From Anadara kagoshimensis (taxonomy: Eukaryota > Mollusca > Bivalvia > Arcoida > Arcidae), in NCBI GenBank assembly GCA_021292105.1, contig CM037869.1, forward strand, positions 34,847,835 through 34,911,834: a stretch of DNA of 64,000 bases, read 5' to 3'. Below the pieces are notes generated by a model. It did not search any database and was not told the DNA's origin. It saw nothing but the letters and a program-made list of their open reading frames with translations. Numbering within the stretch: position 1 is the stretch's first letter; every line of letters starts with the position of its first letter. Both the position numbers and the translations under genes were made by a program. This document shows, in pieces, positions 50,961 through 63,440 of the stretch.

Positions 50961-51214
50961 TTAAAACAAAGAAATCAGGTCCATTATTTCTAGACGGGTA
51001 ATTAATCTTCAAACAACAGTAAAACACATGATCATAATTTATTTCTGATAAAAACCGACTTTTATAAAGTCACTGCATCATCTGTAAGAATGACTCACGG
51101 GAAAACTAAGTTTATTATACACAGAAAATCTCTTTTATTCTCAGTTAATATAATTTGTACAACTAGGGGAATTTAAATATTACTATTATATTTTCAGGTG
51201 ACATAAGTAAATAT

Positions 51215-51300
51215 AAGAATACTGTGTGGATACAGATACTGTATAGATACAGATTCTGTATGGATACAGATACTGTGTGGATACAGTTCTCTAAGGAGGA
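51215..51300. repeat. 20-bp tandem repeat x4
   Basis: TGTGTGGATACAGATACTGT-type units. Confidence 0.85.
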
Positions 51301-51387
51301 CTGGGACCTGTATATGAACTGGGAATGAATAGGGTGCCAAAAAGGGAAGAATGGTTAATTTTGTTAATCTGTATCCAAAATACAATC

Positions 51388-51542
51388 AAACATGTCTATA
51401 GAGACCACCCAAAGGAACCTCTAAACGTGGTCCTTATATAGTTCAAATTTCCCAAATAAAGAGTGATTTGGATAAAATTTTGCTAGCCTTTTAAAGCAGG
51501 TTGCCGTTATATAGATGCGGCCTTCATGCCAGATTATCTGAT
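51388..51542. mobile_element. Tc1/mariner-like MITE, copy 3
   Basis: A diverged copy with CATGTCTATAGAGACCACCC at the left and GCCTTCATGCCAGATTATCTGATG at the right, cited here only as a degenerate end; the interior GGTCCTTATATAG and AATAAAGAGTGATTTGGATA are shared. Confidence 0.5.
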
Positions 51543-51674
51543 GAAAAATATAACATTTCAACAAAACCTATCAGAAGAACAGTAGCTTACCCCAGTATAT
51601 TATATATTCAATTCCTCAAAACACTTTTGACTGAAAAGTTTAATGTTTGTCCATCAAAAAACTTTACTAAAACC

Positions 51675-52015
51675 CCATAACATAAGATGCCAATGGCGAT
51701 GCTTAAAAAAGTTCTTTTGCAATTTGAACAAGGGAAAAGTTTTAGTAAAAAAAAAAATTAAAATCATGACTTGGACAGGACAAAAAAGGAACAGGAAAAT
51801 GAACAACCCACAAAAAAATTATGGCTAACAATATTTTTAATTAATTTAATAAGGTGCCAATGGTGATGCTCAAAAAAGGTTCTTTTGCAATTTGAACAAG
51901 GGAAAATTTTTAGTAAAAATTTTAAAATCGTGACTTGGATAGAACAAAAACAATACAGAAAAGTTAGCAACCCACGTGTTACAAATAACGGCTAGCGATA
52001 TTGTTAATTAATTAA
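51675..52015. repeat. Direct duplication, about 170 bp
   Basis: TTCTTTTGCAATTTGAACAA and ATCATGACTTGGACAGGACA-like blocks appear in both halves. Confidence 0.85.
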
Positions 52016-52489
52016 ATCATCTTATTTTTGTGTGGTATCATAAAAAGCCATAGAAGTGTGATTAATTTTGATAATGGACAATACAAAACCTTATCAAATG
52101 TGATACAATGTGATAATTATCTAGTTCTAGTGATCAATAACTGAATTATTACATCTTCATTGCTCACTTGATATCCCTGACTGTCTCTTTGTATCAATCA
52201 ATAACGACCACGAGAAATGGGACACAAACCATCATAGTTAAAAATTTACAAGTTTGATTAGCAGAAAATAAAACCCTTTTGTAGATTCAATATACAATAT
52301 GTATACTAATAACATCGTAATTACTCTGTAATACAGTGAAACTTGACATGGACATTATTTCTTTCATTTCTTCTACTTGGGATGGATGAGTGTCAAAGTT
52401 ACTTCACATTGAAATGATCAGTTTTTTAATTGTGGAGGAAACAGGTATCTAGAGAAAGACCCCCACCTGCAGCAAGCAAACCCAGGTGG

Positions 52490-53060
52490 TAAGAGGCACA
52501 TGTAATTGTCTATCAGTACTTGTGACCACTCAGACAATGTGGACTCGCAATTCCTTAGACCATTCAGACACTATGACCTCATAGTACCTTTAGACCATTC
52601 AGACACTTTGGACTCCACTTAAACACTCTGGACTACAATACCTTTGACCACTAAGAAACAGTGGACTCCCAATACCTAAGACCAGTCAGATGCTTTGGAC
52701 TCTTAAGACCTCACAGTATGTCGGACCATGCAGACACTGACACTTTAGACTTGTAATTCCTTAGACCATTCAGACAATATGACCTCACAGTACTTAAGAC
52801 CAGTCAGATACTTTGGACTCTAAGACCTCACAGTACGTCGGACCATTCATACACTTTGGACTCCACTTAGACACTTTTGACTTGCACTACCTAAGACCAG
52901 TCAGATACTTTGGACTCTAAGACCTCACAGTACGTCGGACCATTCATACATTTTGGACTCCACTTACGGTAGACACTTTTGACTTGCAGTACTTAAGACC
53001 AGTCAGATACACTTTGGACTCCACTTAGACACTTTGGACTTGCAGTACTTTAGACCATTC
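52490..53060. repeat. Degenerate satellite
   Basis: Mixed units of the ACCAGTCAGATACTTTGGAC and GACCTCACAGTACGTCGGAC types recur through the stretch. Confidence 0.75.
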
Positions 53061-53544
53061 ATGCATTAATCAAACACTTAATTTTTTTAAGAAAACAAGA
53101 GTTTTAATCACATTTAAAAATACTAGACTCTCAAACTTTCCAAATTTTGTTTGGTTTAGGCAAAATGTCAAGTTAACTTAGCAAACGTTTAAAAAAACAA
53201 AAACCAATATAGATATGCTATGAAAAAATCTAATTTGAAAAACCACTCTTGCTTACATAACTGGAAATTTGGGCTAGAAAAAGGGCAACCTTTTAGACAA
53301 ACCCTGATGTAAACTGACAGTTAGACCTAATTTTTTCTCCATATTGCAAATAAGAACAACATTTCAGATAATCCTCAGAGTCCTGATATTAATTGCCAAT
53401 TAGACCTAATTTATTCTCCATATTGAAGTTATTAACATCAAGCCTGTGACCAGGAGCCCTAATATACGGATATTAATGTACAATCAATATTCAATTATGA
53501 TATTGACCTTTAATGTCAGACTTTTAATCAGTATTGATTTTATC

Positions 53545-53870
53545 TGTACTCAAGTTTCCATATTTTTAAGGATAGAAATAGCCATTTGCATAAAAATACT
53601 GTCGCAGAGAATTACAGCCAGCTAATTGATTGGTTTAAATTTTTTTGTGTCTTTATCCCCAAGTTTTTCATATTTTTAAGGATAGAAATAGCCATTTGCA
53701 TTAATATACTGTCGCAGAGAATTATAGCCAGCTAATTGATTGGTTAAAATTTTTTATGTGTCCTTATCCCCAAGTTTTCATATTTTTAACGTTAGAAATA
53801 ACCATTTGCATAAAAATACTGTCGCAGAGAATTAAAGCTAGCTAATTGATTGGTTAAAAATAAAGCATCT
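53545..53870. repeat. ~115-bp tandem repeat x3
   Basis: ATAGAAATAGCCATTTGCAT and ACTGTCGCAGAGAATTA, then GCTAATTGATTGGTT, in three consecutive copies. Confidence 0.88.
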
Positions 53871-55039
53871 ATAATAGCAGTTTATAAATGAAGAGATTGC
53901 AGTTTCAGCAAATTTAGAATACCTAAGTAAAATCTCTTCATTCAAACTGAAGTATGACATTTTTTCATTATAAATGCATGCATAACGTGTTACATCAAAT
54001 CAGCATTTTTTCATATATTCTCAACAAGATCTCAAGAATTTTAAGTAAACTCAAATTTATGTTGGTGTGTTTTGTAATTTTGTAATTTCCAACTTTTTTC
54101 CGTGGGATATAATATTTGAAGATTCATGATACTCACTATTAGATTGTAAATATACATTACTTTATGCATGGAAAAAATTGCAAAGAAAAAAATCGACAGA
54201 AAAAAAGTGAAAATGTTAATTCTGGCTGTATCACATGGTAAACAGATAAATATCACTTGTATACCCTGTAAAACAAAAAGTCAGAAGAACAAAAAATGGC
54301 AGACCTATCGGAAATTACCGGGTACCAAAAATAAATTTATATAACAACTAGTACAAGTACTAAGCTGCATAAAATAAAATTCACATTTAATGTGATAATT
54401 AACAGATCGCCGGCTGCGCCCACAATGTTCCAACAAAGGCCCGGTATGCTTGAATTACACACAAAAAGAACGAAGACTGGCCAGCGATCTGTCAATTCTG
54501 TAACAAACAAACAAAAGTTAATAATATAATAAAAGTTGAAAAAGATATTTTGCCACTTAATACCGGTATTTTTAAATAAATTGAAAATGGAAAAATTTTC
54601 TTTTTCAAACAATAGCATCAAAGAAGATGCAAAATACCAACTGATAATTTTCATTAACTAACACTATAATTCCAGAACTGCTTGTCAAAAAATGCTTGAA
54701 TAATCCTGGAATTCTCACTGCTGAGCAGGAAATCATATTTCTGAGTTTATGTTTGCCAAAAAACATATGGTAACTTGTTTGACTGAGCTAAAGTGGTCAG
54801 GAGTTGCTGAGCAGGACCCCGAGTGTATGGACAAATACTAAAAGTTTAGTGGTGAGGACACATAAGGCCCTTGTAGAAAGACAGAGGATACATGTGACAC
54901 AACACTTGGAACTGAAGTTGTGACAAAATGTACCATAAATATTGTACCATGTTTTAATCTGATGATGGCATACCTCTCTATATAATATGGACATCTGTCT
55001 AAATGTTGAGGAGAAAATGTCACATCAGATTAAACCTGG

Positions 55040-55380
55040 ATTTTATTTTATTTTTGTCTAAATGTTGGCAAAACATCACATCTGAGACTATACATGTTAT
55101 TTTTTCATATTTTTATTTTTTGGTCTAAATTCTGATAAAATATCACATCTGAGACTATACATGATTTTTATTTTTCATGTTTTTATTTTTTGGTCTAAAT
55201 TCTGATAAAATATCACATCAGATTAAATCATGATTTTTATTTTTTCATATTTTTTTGGTCTAAATTCTGAGAAAATATCACATCAGATTAAATCATGATT
55301 TTCATTTTTTAAAATTTTTTTTGTCTAAATGTTGAGAAAATATTACATCAGAGATTATACATGATGTTTATTTTTGACTA
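55040..55380. repeat. ~70-bp tandem repeat x5
   Basis: GGTCTAAATTCTGATAAAAT and ATCACATC(A/T)GA blocks alternate with T-rich spacers. Confidence 0.85.
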
Positions 55381-55856
55381 CTGTGTAACTAAGGTGATTA
55401 TTTTTCAGCCTACACAATGAGAGGGTATTAAATCATCTTAAGATGAGATAATAAAATGGTCGTCAAATATCAAAATGAAACATCAAAACATAATTGTACA
55501 TGTGCTTGTAGCAGACAATTTTTAAATTTTTTTTTCCTGGAGCATTTAATTTAGAAGCATTTTTTAATCTACATAAATCTATTACCCCGTTACAAAGTAT
55601 ATAATTTATTTGATATATAATGGATTACAACATGTTTATCATATACCAAAACCAGGACCCAGTTGTTTCGAAGCTGGATTAGCTTAATCAATGATTTACA
55701 CAAATTTAAATTATCAATTAAAATCACTATATCATCATCAAATCCATAGACTGATAGCCACATGCTTCATTTTGTTTAAATTCTATTCATTGACGACATT
55801 TTAACATTATTTCACAACAGATTTGAAATTATGCATTATTTAAATTTTGACTAATC

Positions 55857-56236
55857 CAGGGATTTATGAGGGTCTTTTGGGAAAAGGCCCTAAACTAAAA
55901 ATTGGGAAAAAACTAAACTTTTTGCTCATTTTGGGAAAACTTAGACATCATGTCAGAAGTCAGTTTTCTCGTGACCTTGGAAGCCTTTGATGTAGAAGCT
56001 GTATTTTCATCTTGCTTTGCAAATGTTGTTTTAAAATAATCTAGAATCTTTAACTTGATTTTGCTGATTTGGGGGGGGGGGGGGGCTTTCACAAAATTTA
56101 CTTTTGTTTTCGTTTAAAAACAACACAATTTTCTAATTGGAAATTTTCTCAGCCGATTTTGGGAAAAAAATCAAGGTTTTTTCCATTGGGAATGGGGCCG
56201 AATTTTGGCCCTAAATAGGCCCTTGATGAATCCCTG
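55857..56236. mobile_element. hAT-like MITE, copy A
   Basis: Ends CAGGGATTTAT... and ...ATGAATCCCTG form terminal inverted repeats. TAATC at 55852-55856 and 56237-56241 is the 5-bp duplication. The internal sequence is the reverse complement of copy B at 60670-61031. An internal poly-G tract is present. Confidence 0.82.
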
Positions 56237-57069
56237 TAATCAATCGATTAAACTTATCAGGCTTTGAACAATTCACCCCCCCCCCTTGTCTTGTAAATAA
56301 TCTATATAAATCCAGACATTTTAAAATACTATGGAGCAACTGAATACTGGCCTCATGTGCATGTTGTCCAATTTTTAATACTATGTTTCCATCCATGGTA
56401 ACCAAAATTTCATTAGCTACCAATTTCTTAGAAATTCTTTCAAAAATAACCTTTTTGAGCAATTCTAGAAAAAATACCTTAAAATGGACTAATATGTCAA
56501 TGGAAAATTTCGGAAATTTGGCTACTAAGAATTTTACCCCATGAATAGCAATAATGCTGATGTGGCTTTAAACAATAACTCATTCATTCGCTAAGAATTT
56601 TAAATTTGTGGAAACCTAGTAATACAATCACATATAATGTATAATAAGGGTTAAAAATTATTTTGAAATGGAAGGTCAAGAATCTGTCGCCTCTATTTTT
56701 GGCAGGCCCCACAAAAATTTTGAAAGTCCAATATCCAAACTTTATATATATAAAGAGCAGCATTATCCTGCTAAAACAAACTGCAGGTCCATCAGACTTT
56801 TACAGTTTATATATATTAAAGGTCCCAATGTAAAATCACTAGGTACTGGACCATGGACCCGAAGAATTTTGAACCCCTTGTGCCATACAAATCAAGACTC
56901 TTGCATACCATTCAGCAAGTCCCAACACAGTAATCATTACTCAAACAACATAATGTTATAATCAGATTCTCTTTATTTTTGACTATGGAACCCTAAACCA
57001 ATATTGCTACAACATATTTTAAATGGGCCCCACCACTATATTATATGATCAATGACTGCAAGGAATGGT

Positions 57070-57365
57070 TAGTTAAGTTAAAGTCTGTCCCGAGCCATTA
57101 GGCCCATCAGGCCGGAGCTTATCCCGGTTTCGGTGGCGTTAAGCGACTGAGAGTACAAGACTCTCCCCTGGATGGGACGCTGGTCCATCGCAGGGTTAAC
57201 CCCCAGCATTTTGCTGGTACTCATTTATTTTCAGCTGAGTGAACTGGAACAACGTGAAATTAAGTGTCTTGCTCAAGGACACATCACATCGCCCGGTCCA
57301 GGGATCGAACCCACGACCTTCGAATCATGAGTCCAACGCCTTAACCACTAGGCCACACGCTTCCA
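57070..57365 (-). mobile_element. V-SINE-like tRNA-derived SINE
   Basis: On the minus strand the head reads GTGGCCTAGTGGTTAAGGCG with B box GGGTTCGATCCC. The central conserved stretch TGTCCTTGAGCAAGACACTT is the one seen in V-SINE-type elements. The 3' part contains CCGGGATAAGCTCCGGCC and ends TTTAACTTAACTAACC. Confidence 0.82.
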
Positions 57366-58239
57366 CGCAAGGAATGGGCCTCATCGCTATACCATTTGAT
57401 CAATACATCTTAATTCAGCAAGGAATGATATGGAAAAAGGTTTTTATTGAAAATCCCCAGAACATCATGGTTTTATGGAAAAACATAGACATTCAACAAA
57501 GAAATTATGGAGTATCACATGGCCTATGTTGCTAGTCCTGGTAGCAGTAGCCAATCTGAGAAATTCTTTTGAACAGTAACCTATTTTACCAAATTTGTGA
57601 AAAAATACTATCAGTAATAATTCTAAATTTGCAGAAACAAAGTTATGTGGTACATGTAGGTAAATCAAATTTCTACCTAGTATAACAAATCAAAAATAAT
57701 ACAAGTACTTTAGTATGCCTACAATTCTGGCACATTAAAAAAGCTTGCTTGCTCTGGATAGTGGATATATGATATACTGGTAAGCTCTTTTTTAAATTTG
57801 TACAGACAACTCTAAGTTTGGTCAAACAAGCGGAATATTCATTGGAGAAACGGAACAAATTTGGGCTGATTTGACCAGAAGGGCTGTTACTGGATATTGC
57901 CTACAGTTCATATGTAAAGGGATGGGTTTCTCCACTGAGGCATGAATACAAGAATGGTCATGGCTGTATTGGGTATGAAAGTGCATGTTGATACTCTGAT
58001 TGTTATGTATGAATTAAGATACAAATTGATTGCTATATATAGTAACGTCTTACTATATATATATTATATACTACGTGTCGGTAAAGTCTTCACATATTAA
58101 ATAATATAAAATATAATGATGTATAATTTGGTCAGTTTTTAAATTAAAAAAATTCAAGCATGTCATTTATCAATATATAAAATATCCACATGCTTCTGAA
58201 AAAAGCACATACAAATATAACATCATTTTAATAACTTTC

Positions 58240-58375
58240 TAACATGGCTACCGGGATACATGTGGTTTCCATAGTAACTCCAAAACAAGGCTACCGGGAT
58301 ACACATGGTTTCCATAGTAACTTCAAAACAAGGCTACTGGGATACACATAGTTTCCATAGTAACTGCTTATCCAG
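58240..58375. repeat. ~45-bp tandem repeat x3
   Basis: GGCTACCGGGATACACATGG then TTTCCATAGTAACT, three copies. Confidence 0.88.
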
Positions 58376-59191
58376 TGAAGATCACATGATCTATCCAGCA
58401 CTTTCTATTGGTTAATTGTCTCATCTAATAATTTATTATACTCTGGCTAAATTGTATTGTCACTAGATCCAACCTGTTAAAAAAAAGAAGAAAAAGGACA
58501 TTAAGTCTCAGTTTATACCAGTAATAACCACTTATATTTAAATGACAAGTTCAGGACTCATGCTTCCACATTGACAAAATTCTGTTAGCGTTTACACGGA
58601 TGCAATTAAACGATACGGTCTGTTTAAACAAAACATTACACAATCTAATACTAGTAGTACTATAACAAACCAGTATATTGAAAACATAAGATTTTACTGT
58701 ATACAACTGCTAAAATTGATCAACTTGCCTCTACATTTAATACTGTTTTTTGTATATTTGGTTACTAAAAAGTGAATCTTTTGATTTTTTATAAAATATG
58801 TGTACTGCATTCAACAGTACCACATTAATTGACTGTTTACATAATTAAAGATTTTGTAAGCGTTTACTAGCCAAACATGAAACATAAACGTGTACACCTG
58901 GAAGCCTTATTCAGGACCCAGTTTTTTGACAGAATTAAATACTGAAGTGTTCATCAAAATGACACCTGAAATTCCTAAACATCTTAAAATATACAAAATT
59001 TACAAAGATTTGAAATTTTGCCTGATTTGAGTTAAGGCATGGTTCGGAAACTGGTCTGGATTAGTTAATACATTGTCAAAGCAAGAGCCCATGTACAATG
59101 TGACCATATGGAAATTTATGACAAAATGGTAACTCCATGGTAAATACATGTGGTATTAAAATGATATAATGATATCCTGAGAAGTAAAAAC

Positions 59192-59420
59192 CACTGTGGT
59201 AGCTCAATTGGTAGAGTGCTCCCTCCATAAGTGGGAGGTTGTGGGTTCGGTTCCTGGCGGGATCTCACCCAAAACTTGAAACTGTTCTCTGTTCTTTTAC
59301 CAAACACTCTGTATTACAAAATGAAAGTCATGGTTCTTTCAGATCGAAACTTAAAATAAGTAGGGGTTCTAAACTCTCGACCTCCCACATGCGAGCACTT
59401 AACCAACTGAGCTTTTAAAC
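59192..59420 (+). mobile_element. SINE family 1 head, truncated, with a second head fragment
   Basis: A box GTAGCTCAATTGGTAGAGTG and B box GGTTCGGTTCC sit in plus orientation, with the body to about 59360. An inverted head fragment (CTCGACCTCCCACATGCGAG) lies at 59368-59420. Confidence 0.75.
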
Positions 59421-59899
59421 TAAAGACTTGAATCCAAATTTTAAATGTTTTACCTAAGACAATTTATAAAATAATCACTGGACAAAAGAAAATTGACAGA
59501 TCGCCGGCCACACCTACAATGTTCCGACAAGGGCCCAGCATGCTTGAATTACACACAAAAAGAATGAAAACATGGTCTGAATTGTGTCATTTAATGACGT
59601 CACTGACACTAGTACGTCATTAGCTGCCGTGACACTGCTTTGGTACCATGATGGCAGCCAGTGTCGGAACAAAAAAGGCATAGCTGGCAATATATAGTAA
59701 TCACATTGCTATGTCTCAGACATGTGGACTGACTTTTCTATCACTCATGTATATGTAAGGATAAGTATTACACAAGGTTATGATCTGACAAATGTATGTA
59801 TAAAGTTTAAATATGTTACATAGATACTTAGATAATGTACTTCCTGGGTCAGGAAGAATATAAACAAATACTGTACTGTTTACAGGTAAAATATCTATA

Positions 59900-60560
59900 T
59901 ATCAGACAACATAAGTATCCATGGATAAAGTCTGACTAACACAGTCACATAATGTCACATATATACTGGGGTCACACTGTTCATTCTAGAAGGGGGACAT
60001 GCCATGATGGGACCACTGATCCCTTATTTTCCCATTTAGATTTTCTGTATGACTAGCTCAGTCACATAATGTTACATATACAGAGATGGCAGTGTTCATT
60101 CTAGAAGGGGAACATGGGGGTCATTGATCCCTTATTGTGCCAAATGGCCCAACTGTAAATGTTTATGTGACAACATAAGTATCCATGTTCTGTGTGATTA
60201 ACACAGTCACATAATGTCACATAAATACTGGGATCACAGTGTTCCTTCTAAAGGGGCTATTGATCCCTTATTTTGCCAAATGGCTGATTGTTAATGTTTA
60301 CCTGACAACATAAGTATCCATGGATAAAGTTAAGTTTTCTCTATGACTAAAAGAGTCACATAATGTCACATATATACCAGTACCAGGATGGAAGTATTCA
60401 TTCTAGAAGGGCCACATCGGGGCCACTCATCCCTTATTGTACCAAATGGCCCATTGTTAATGTTTAAGTGACAACATAAGTATCCATGGATAAAGTTTGA
60501 TTATCTGTGTGACTAACACATAATGTCACATCTATATTGTTAAGACCTAAGTGGACCACA
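59900..60560. repeat. ~145-bp tandem repeat, about 4-5 copies
   Basis: ACATAAGTATCCATGGATAA, AGTCACATAATGTCACATAT and CATTCTAGAAGGG recur in the same order. Confidence 0.8.
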
Positions 60561-60669
60561 TTAAAAATTTCATGAATGCAAATACATGTGTACATTGATG
60601 TTATGGTGTTTTCTGTAAAAGTATTTTTTTTTAAATTGCCCCATCTGAAAAATCCTAGAATAAACACTG

Positions 60670-61031
60670 CAGGGATTCATCAAGGGCCTATTTTGGGCCG
60701 AAATTCGGTCCCATTCCCAATGGGAAAATGGTAAATTTTTCCCCAAAATTAGCTGAAGAAAATTCCCAATTAGAAAATTGTGTTGTTTTTAAATGAAAAC
60801 GAAAGTTAATTTTGTGAATCAGCAAAATCAAGAATAGGATTCTAGATTATTTTAAAACAACATCTGAAAAGCAAGATGAAAATACTGCTTCTACATCAAA
60901 GGCTTCTGAGGTTGTGAGTAAACCAACTTCTGATATGATGTTGAAGTTTTCCCAAAATGAGCAGAAAGTTGATAGTTTTTCCCAATCTTTAGTTTAGAGC
61001 CTTTTTCTAAAAAGACCCAGATAAATCCCTG
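60670..61031. mobile_element. hAT-like MITE, copy B (inverted relative to copy A)
   Basis: Ends are CAGGGATTCATCAAGGGCC and ...ATAAATCCCTG. The 5-bp duplication CACTG lies at 60665-60669 and 61032-61036. A short plus-strand frame reading KTTSEKQDENTASTSKASEV then SDMMLKFSQNEQKVDSF looks like leftover coding sequence. Confidence 0.82.
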
Positions 61032-62034
61032 CACTGTAACATAGTGACCTAATTTGACATACGGTATATACAGGGATTGTAGATCTATAGCAGGACATTT
61101 GAGTTGCAAGTAGTAGACAAACTCACTGACACCAAAGGCTTCACTGACAATCAAAGTCCAAAAACATTTAAATTAGAATGAAAGTAACCAGCAAGTTTAA
61201 AAACTCTTGAGAGAAAAATATCCCCGTCCCCAACATTGCAGAGATTTGACCTTGTGACCTTGACCCTTGAGCTAAGCACCTACAGTAAATTTAGTATGAT
61301 AAACATTTTGTTAATTCTGATTTTGGTTCAGATTATTTGCACCAAGTTTGTTTAAAATTCATCCATTAGCATGGAAAATATGGTATGGATAGGATATTGG
61401 GATGTACAGCCAGACAGACAGATGGACAAAGTGTTTCCCATAACCCATAACTGTCTTTAGGTTAGGCTTCTATTGACATTCCAAAATATATTTATTATAT
61501 ACATGTATATATGTGTACTGTATAATATAGCAAGTACACAAGAACATGAGTTGTGACATGTGTGTGCTTTATCATATCTGTTTCAATAGATTCCAACACT
61601 GTTACTCTTTAGCTCAGCATGTATTCACAACTTATGTGACTCTAAGAATGCGAAATATAGATGAAATTATCTTTATCTAAAATCAAATATTATAGACTGT
61701 TATTGACCTAATATCGGATATATGTTGTCGGCCAATTCCATTTTGGACAAGAGAAAAAAGTTATATAAGAAATAGCAAAACTCATCAGTTGTATATGTGA
61801 ACCATCTGCCTTTTTTTATTTGGGTTAACAATGACAAGTTGACAACCATCCAGATTGACAACTCTGCATGTTTAGACCACGACCCCATAAATACTTATGA
61901 TTGAATATCACATTTATGAAGACAGTAAATGATGATGTCTTTACAATCATTGCACTGTATTTCAGAAGTTGTTAAAATACAGAAATCTGCAACTGAATAA
62001 CATGAATAAAGTACATCGAGAGCAACCGCGAACA

Positions 62035-63255
62035 GAAAAATTATTACAGGACAATTCAGGACTGAAAACCATTGTCCAAGAACAGAACAATCAAGAACAT
62101 GGCACCAAAGAACACAGTAACTAAGAACAGATCAATCAAAAATAGTCCTGACAATTCAGGACATAGCAACCAAGAACAGAACAACAAAAAAACAGAGTAA
62201 CAAAAACAGGGCAACCAAGAACAGCACAATAAAGAACAGGACAACCGAAAACAAGGCAACCGAAAACAGAGCAACCAAGGACAGAGCCACCACGGACAGG
62301 GCAATCAAGGGAAGTGCAGCCAAGAACAGGAAAACCCAAAACAGAGCAACCAAGGACAGAGCCACCACAGACAGGGCAATTAAGGGAAGAGCAGCCAAGA
62401 ACAGGGCAACCCAAAACAGAGCCACCAAGGACAGAGCCACCACAGACTGCCGCAATCAATGGAAGAGCAGCCAAGAACAGGGCAACCCAAAACAGAGCAA
62501 CCAAGGACAGAGCCACCACAGACAGGGCAATCAATGGAAGAGCAGCCAAGAACAGGGCAACCCAAAACAGAGCAACCAAGGACAGAGCCACCACAGACAG
62601 GACAATCAAGGGAAGAGCAGCCAAGAACAGGGCAATCCAAAACAGAGCCACCACAGACAGGACAATCAAGGGAAGAGCAGCCAAGAACAGGGCAATCCAA
62701 AACAGAGCCACCACAGACAGGGCAATTAAGGGAAGAGCAGCCAAGAACAGGGCAATCCAAAACAGAGCCACCAAGGACAGAGCCACCACAGACAGGACAA
62801 TCAAGGGAAGAGCAGCCAAGAACAGGGCAACCCAAAACAGAGCAACCAAGGACAGAGCCACCACGGACAGGGCAATCAAGGGAAGAGCAGCCAAGAACAG
62901 GGCAACCCAAAACAGAGCCACCAAGGACAGAGCCACCACAGACAGGGCAATCAAGGGAAGAGCAGCCAAGAACAGGGTAACCCAAAACAGAGCAACCAAG
63001 GACAGAGCCACCACAGACAGGGCAATCAAGGGAAGAGCAGCCAAGAACAGGGCAATCCAAAACAGAGCAACCAAGGACAGAGCCACCACGGACAGGGCAA
63101 TCAAGGGAAGAGCAGCCAAGAACAGGGCAATCCAAAACAGAGCAACCAAGGACAGAGCCACCACGGACAGGGCAATCAAGGGAAGAGCAGCCAAGAACAG
63201 GGCAACCCAAAACAGAGCAACCAAGGACAGAGCCACCACGGACAGGGCAATCAAG
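62035..63255. repeat. Nested 15-bp / 75-bp satellite
   Basis: The basic 15-mer is of the type ACAGAGCAACCAAGG. The left part (62035-62290) is a degenerate 15-mer array; from about 62290 five variants are locked into a 75-bp higher-order unit repeated about 12 times, with some 30-bp deletions. Because both periods are multiples of three, long open frames occur on both strands (up to 372 codons). They are poly-TGQPKTEQP-like, NRAT-like or hydrophobic VALF-like and are not considered genes. The array ends against a SINE head at 63256. Confidence 0.9.
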
Positions 63256-63335
63256 GATCAGATCCGGCAGGAGATCGAAAACACAACCTCCCACTAACAG
63301 AGCAAGCACTCTACCAACTGAACTACCACAGTGGT
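63256..63335 (-). mobile_element. SINE family 1 tRNA-like head at satellite edge
   Basis: Minus-strand GTAGTTCAGTTGGTAGAGTG, then GGGAGGTTGTGTTTTCGATC. The body is replaced by the 15/75-bp satellite. Confidence 0.75.
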
Positions 63336-63340
63336 TTCTA

Positions 63341-63440
63341 GACATGGAGTGGAGAGGAGTGGAGTGTTGAAGTTTTATGCCCAAGTCAAGAATCTTTCAC
63401 TTATATCAAGACAGTCAGTTTAAGGATGTGGAGGAAATTT
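63341..63440 (-). mobile_element. SINE family 2, 3' fragment
   Basis: GGAGTGGAGAGGAGTGGAGT then CAAGTCAAGAATCTTTCACT marks the family tail; it directly adjoins the family 1 head. Confidence 0.6.

Noticed and set aside
54337-54654. 105-codon hydrophobic minus-strand frame
   Set aside because: Part of it is a short inverted repeat (54402-54493) that recurs at 59.5 kb; no splice sites or family similarity.
59192-59270. tRNA gene
   Set aside because: A and B boxes are present but the sequence does not close into a full cloverleaf and is followed by the SINE body, so it is a SINE head; the same holds for the other tRNA-like stretches.
62136-63384. Very long open frames (up to 372 codons) on both strands
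   Set aside because: They arise from a 15/75-bp satellite whose period is a multiple of three; composition is trivial and several overlapping frames are open at once.
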